DNA of 64,000 bases, from contig CAJXSL010000013.1 in NCBI GenBank assembly GCA_913060875.1, positions 98,616 to 162,615 of the forward strand, written 5' to 3'. Below are positions 62,284 through 64,000 of the stretch, piece by piece. Within the stretch, counting starts at the first letter, position 1; each line of letters starts with the position of its first letter. The DNA comes from an uncultured Desulfobacteraceae bacterium. GTDB lineage: Bacteria > Desulfobacterota > Desulfobacteria > Desulfobacterales > UBA5852. Under the pieces are notes generated by a model. It did no database searches and had not been told where the DNA came from. It worked only from the letters and a program-made list of their open reading frames with translations. A program made the position numbers and the translations under genes.

Positions 62284-62914
62284 GATTTGTCTCCTTGTGA
62301 TTGGCTTGGTTGTGGATGCTGTCGTTCTTATCAAACAAGTTAGCCATGGAACAGGATCTGACAATAGGGGATAAATAGGGTGAAAAAGATAGGTAAAAAC
62401 TATAATAATGGGTTTCGCCTCCTTATGGAGGAGGGGGGGCGGCGCTGGAAGCGCCCGGGGGTTATTCCAGTGGGGACCATATTGCAAGCAGGGTGGCCTC
62501 CTCTGCGTATGTTGCAAGACCATTTGTGACTCTAATAAATGCAGGGCGGGAATTAGCCTTTTCTACCTGAAAAATCCTGATGGTCCGCGCAGTGGCAAGC
62601 TACTACACGAATCGGCATGGTCCTTTTTTGTGGGATAGCCAGAACGTACTGCGTGGCCATGATAATTCTTGCCACTGATCCGAGGAGCATCTATCCCAAA
62701 ATTTGACAAGGGCGATTGTAGCAAGATACTCTCACTACATCACCACCCAACCATTAGAGAAGTAAATGCGTTTAAGATATAAACACCCATCTATATACTT
62801 TTTTTCTCATAAACTGGTTAATTTGTTTCATATTTACCCAATTGTCGTCCATCATTAGCCTTCATAGCAAACTGTAACAATTCGTAAAGATTGTCCTATT
62901 TTCTGTTTTTATGT
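62284..62914. other. Intergenic space upstream of the two-peptide unit and PEP-CTERM leader
   Basis: Contains the promoter region of the minus-strand peptides and AT-rich sequence before the riboswitch. A G-rich stretch at 62428-62450 forms a palindrome CCTCCTTATGGAGG. Frames here have no ribosome sites. No RNA was recognised before 62973. Confidence 0.4.
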
Positions 62915-62917
62915 TCC

Positions 62918-62932
62918 TGCATAATTTTTGCA
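62918..62932 (+). promoter_or_regulatory. Weak sigma-54-like site ahead of the riboswitch
   Basis: CTGCATAATTTTTGCA: the -12 part TTGCA is perfect and spacing is right, but the -24 GG reads TG. PEP-CTERM genes in other bacteria are often sigma-54 dependent through PrsR. Plausible but unproven. Confidence 0.3.
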
Positions 62933-62972
62933 TGAATATCATTCGTTAAATTCAATCCATTCTAAAATCCAA

Positions 62973-63066
62973 GAAAACGCCAGCCCTGCTGTGAAGCAGA
63001 TACGGAAAACCACGGGTCTCTCGGGGTGAGAACCACAGACCTAAGGGAGAAAGCCGAGTTGCCTTG
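62973..63066 (+). ncRNA. Probable GEMM-type cyclic-dinucleotide riboswitch aptamer
   Basis: The leader shows the parts of a GEMM (c-di-GMP-I / cGAMP) aptamer in order: a P2 stem CTGCT-GTGA-AGCAG with a GNRA tetraloop (62986-62999), then ACGGAAAACCACGGGTCT, a second hairpin, AGACCTAAGGG, and the closing AAAGCCGAGTTGCC. GGGTCT (63014) pairs with AGACCT (63037). Its core differs from the textbook GGACGCAAAGCC, so it may be a divergent subtype. The ligand base identity is not readable. Next to it lie a terminator and a PEP-CTERM gene. Confidence 0.7.
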
Positions 63067-63092
63067 TTAAAAGGAGGTGATTCGGCTTTTTG
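63050..63092 (+). terminator. Terminator overlapping the aptamer, expression platform
   Basis: AAAGCCGA (63050-63057), part of the aptamer's 3' side, pairs with TCGGCTTT (63082-63089), which runs into TTTTTGT. If ligand holds the left arm in the aptamer, the terminator cannot form, giving an ON switch. Confidence 0.75.
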
Positions 63093-63144
63093 TATTAGCA
63101 GTATGCAAATGTTCATCTGATTTTAGGAAAGGGGGACGAATGCA

Positions 63145-63924
63145 ATGAAACGATTTTGGAAGCAGGTGTTAGCATTCTTATTAATGGTCACTTTCTGTTT
63201 AGTCGCCGCCGGCCCGTCCTACGCCATTCTGACCACCATCGGCGTTGCCAATTTCGACTTTGATGGAGACGGTGTTGAAGATGGTGCCTACAATCTCATA
63301 TACGAAGGGTTACTTGGTGGCAGCGGTCTGGTGTGGCTGGACTACACGAATCGAATTGACACCTGGCAAAACCAAGTTAACTGGGCGGCTTCATTGGGTG
63401 ATTCGCTGACGACAGTGACCATTGATCCGGCTTACTCAACGAGTATCGATTTCAGCACAGGTTGGCGCTTACCGACCACGGTGGACGGCCCTCGAGTTTT
63501 GGGCTATGACGGCACCACCACGGCGGGGTATAACATCACCACCAGCGAGATGGGACATCTCTATTACGGGGAACTGGGCAACCTGGGCCGTTATGACACC
63601 AGCGGTAGTGAAAGACCGGCAGGTTCCTGGGGCCTGACGAACACCGACGATTTCCACAATTTGGTTGCAGACTGGTACTGGTCCAGTACGGTGTATGGCG
63701 ACGATCCGGACGACATCGCCTGGTGTTTTTCCTTGTATGACGGCTTCCAGAGCACCGGCGTCTGGGCCTTCGAGTTCCATGGTTTAGCCGTACACAGCGG
63801 ACAGGTTTCAAACACGGCCCCCGTCCCCGAGCCCTCCACTATGCTCCTACTCGGCACCGGCATTCTTGGTATCGCCGGACTCGGAAGAAAGAAATTTCTG
63901 AAAAATTATTCTCATAAAATTTAA
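63145..63924 (+). CDS. PEP-CTERM sorting-domain protein
   Basis: A 259-residue exported protein. It has a Sec signal (about 5-27, LLMVTFCLVAAGPSYA), a body with a DUF1566/Lcl-like domain (TGWRLPTTVDG, WYWSSTVYGDDPDDIAWCF), and the PEP-CTERM tail VPEPSTMLLLGTGILGIAG followed by GRKKF. EpsH-type exosortase cleaves and sorts such proteins to the surface, often with exopolysaccharide. The exosortase is not in this window. It is controlled by the riboswitch leader upstream. An aspartate-rich stretch after the signal may bind calcium. Confidence 0.92.
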   Translation: MKRFWKQVLAFLLMVTFCLVAAGPSYAILTTIGVANFDFDGDGVEDGAYNLIYEGLLGGSGLVWLDYTNRIDTWQNQVNWAASLGDSLTTVTIDPAYSTSIDFSTGWRLPTTVDGPRVLGYDGTTTAGYNITTSEMGHLYYGELGNLGRYDTSGSERPAGSWGLTNTDDFHNLVADWYWSSTVYGDDPDDIAWCFSLYDGFQSTGVWAFEFHGLAVHSGQVSNTAPVPEPSTMLLLGTGILGIAGLGRKKFLKNYSHKI

Positions 63925-63953
63925 CGGTCCTATAACCAACTTTAAGGCATCAT

Positions 63954-63972
63954 TGTGACCGGATCTGTCACA
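63954..63972 (+). terminator. Weak hairpin after PEP-CTERM gene
   Basis: TGTGAC and GTCACA pair across a seven-base loop, 30 bases after the stop; no T-run follows. Confidence 0.3.
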
Positions 63973-64000
63973 GGCAGCTGATAATATTGCCTCCAAACCA

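Overview
The window looks like chromosomal DNA of a Gram-negative member of the Desulfobacterota (Desulfobacteraceae/Desulfosarcinaceae type). I infer this from the moderately high GC housekeeping genes, the short 4.5S-type SRP RNA, type IV pilus ATPases, a DUF4197 protein, sigma-54 regulation, two NAD-type iron alcohol dehydrogenases, PEP-CTERM export and many short dispersed intergenic repeats. I have no database match, so the genus stays open. No rRNA, tRNA or CRISPR array was seen.

Region 1 (1-13 kb) is core genome. It holds two PilT/PilU retraction ATPases with a zinc-ribbon/receiver protein, a 51-aa small protein and a metallo-beta-lactamase-fold enzyme. On the minus strand follow tag and the compact run tilS-ftsH-folP-coaX. 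The SRP RNA and grpE-dnaK, with a clean terminator, close the region. Region 2 (13-31 kb) is metabolism and regulation: DUF4197, a cation efflux protein, DUF309, thioesterases, a SpoIIE-type phosphatase, a transglutaminase-like protein, an ABC exporter pair, and a minus-strand unit iron-ADH/histidine kinase/NtrC-type regulator. That unit is divergent from a second iron-ADH with a textbook sigma-54 promoter.

Region 3 (31-54 kb) is a loose collection of single genes (racemase, GNATs, HD, SEC-C, NYN, RDD, VOC, cupin, nitrilase, DinB). Its intergenic spaces are crowded with at least three dispersed repeat families. It ends with a five-gene ABC importer operon facing a GntR/LacI-type regulator.

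Region 4 (54-64 kb) is the most unusual. A 1851-residue Sec-exported RHS/YD-repeat protein ends in a variable tip with a lipase-like Ser-Asp-His triad and is followed by two small exported proteins that are candidate immunity partners. Next come a RAYT-type transposase inside 17-bp inverted repeats, a two-peptide micro-operon (44 and 28 aa) with its own terminator, and a PEP-CTERM protein behind a probable GEMM-type cyclic-dinucleotide riboswitch with a built-in terminator.

The main candidates for undescribed biology are the RHS-lipase/lipoprotein cassette, the micro-operon, the dispersed structured repeats (one family bounding a four-helix-bundle gene fragment), and the riboswitch-controlled PEP-CTERM gene.
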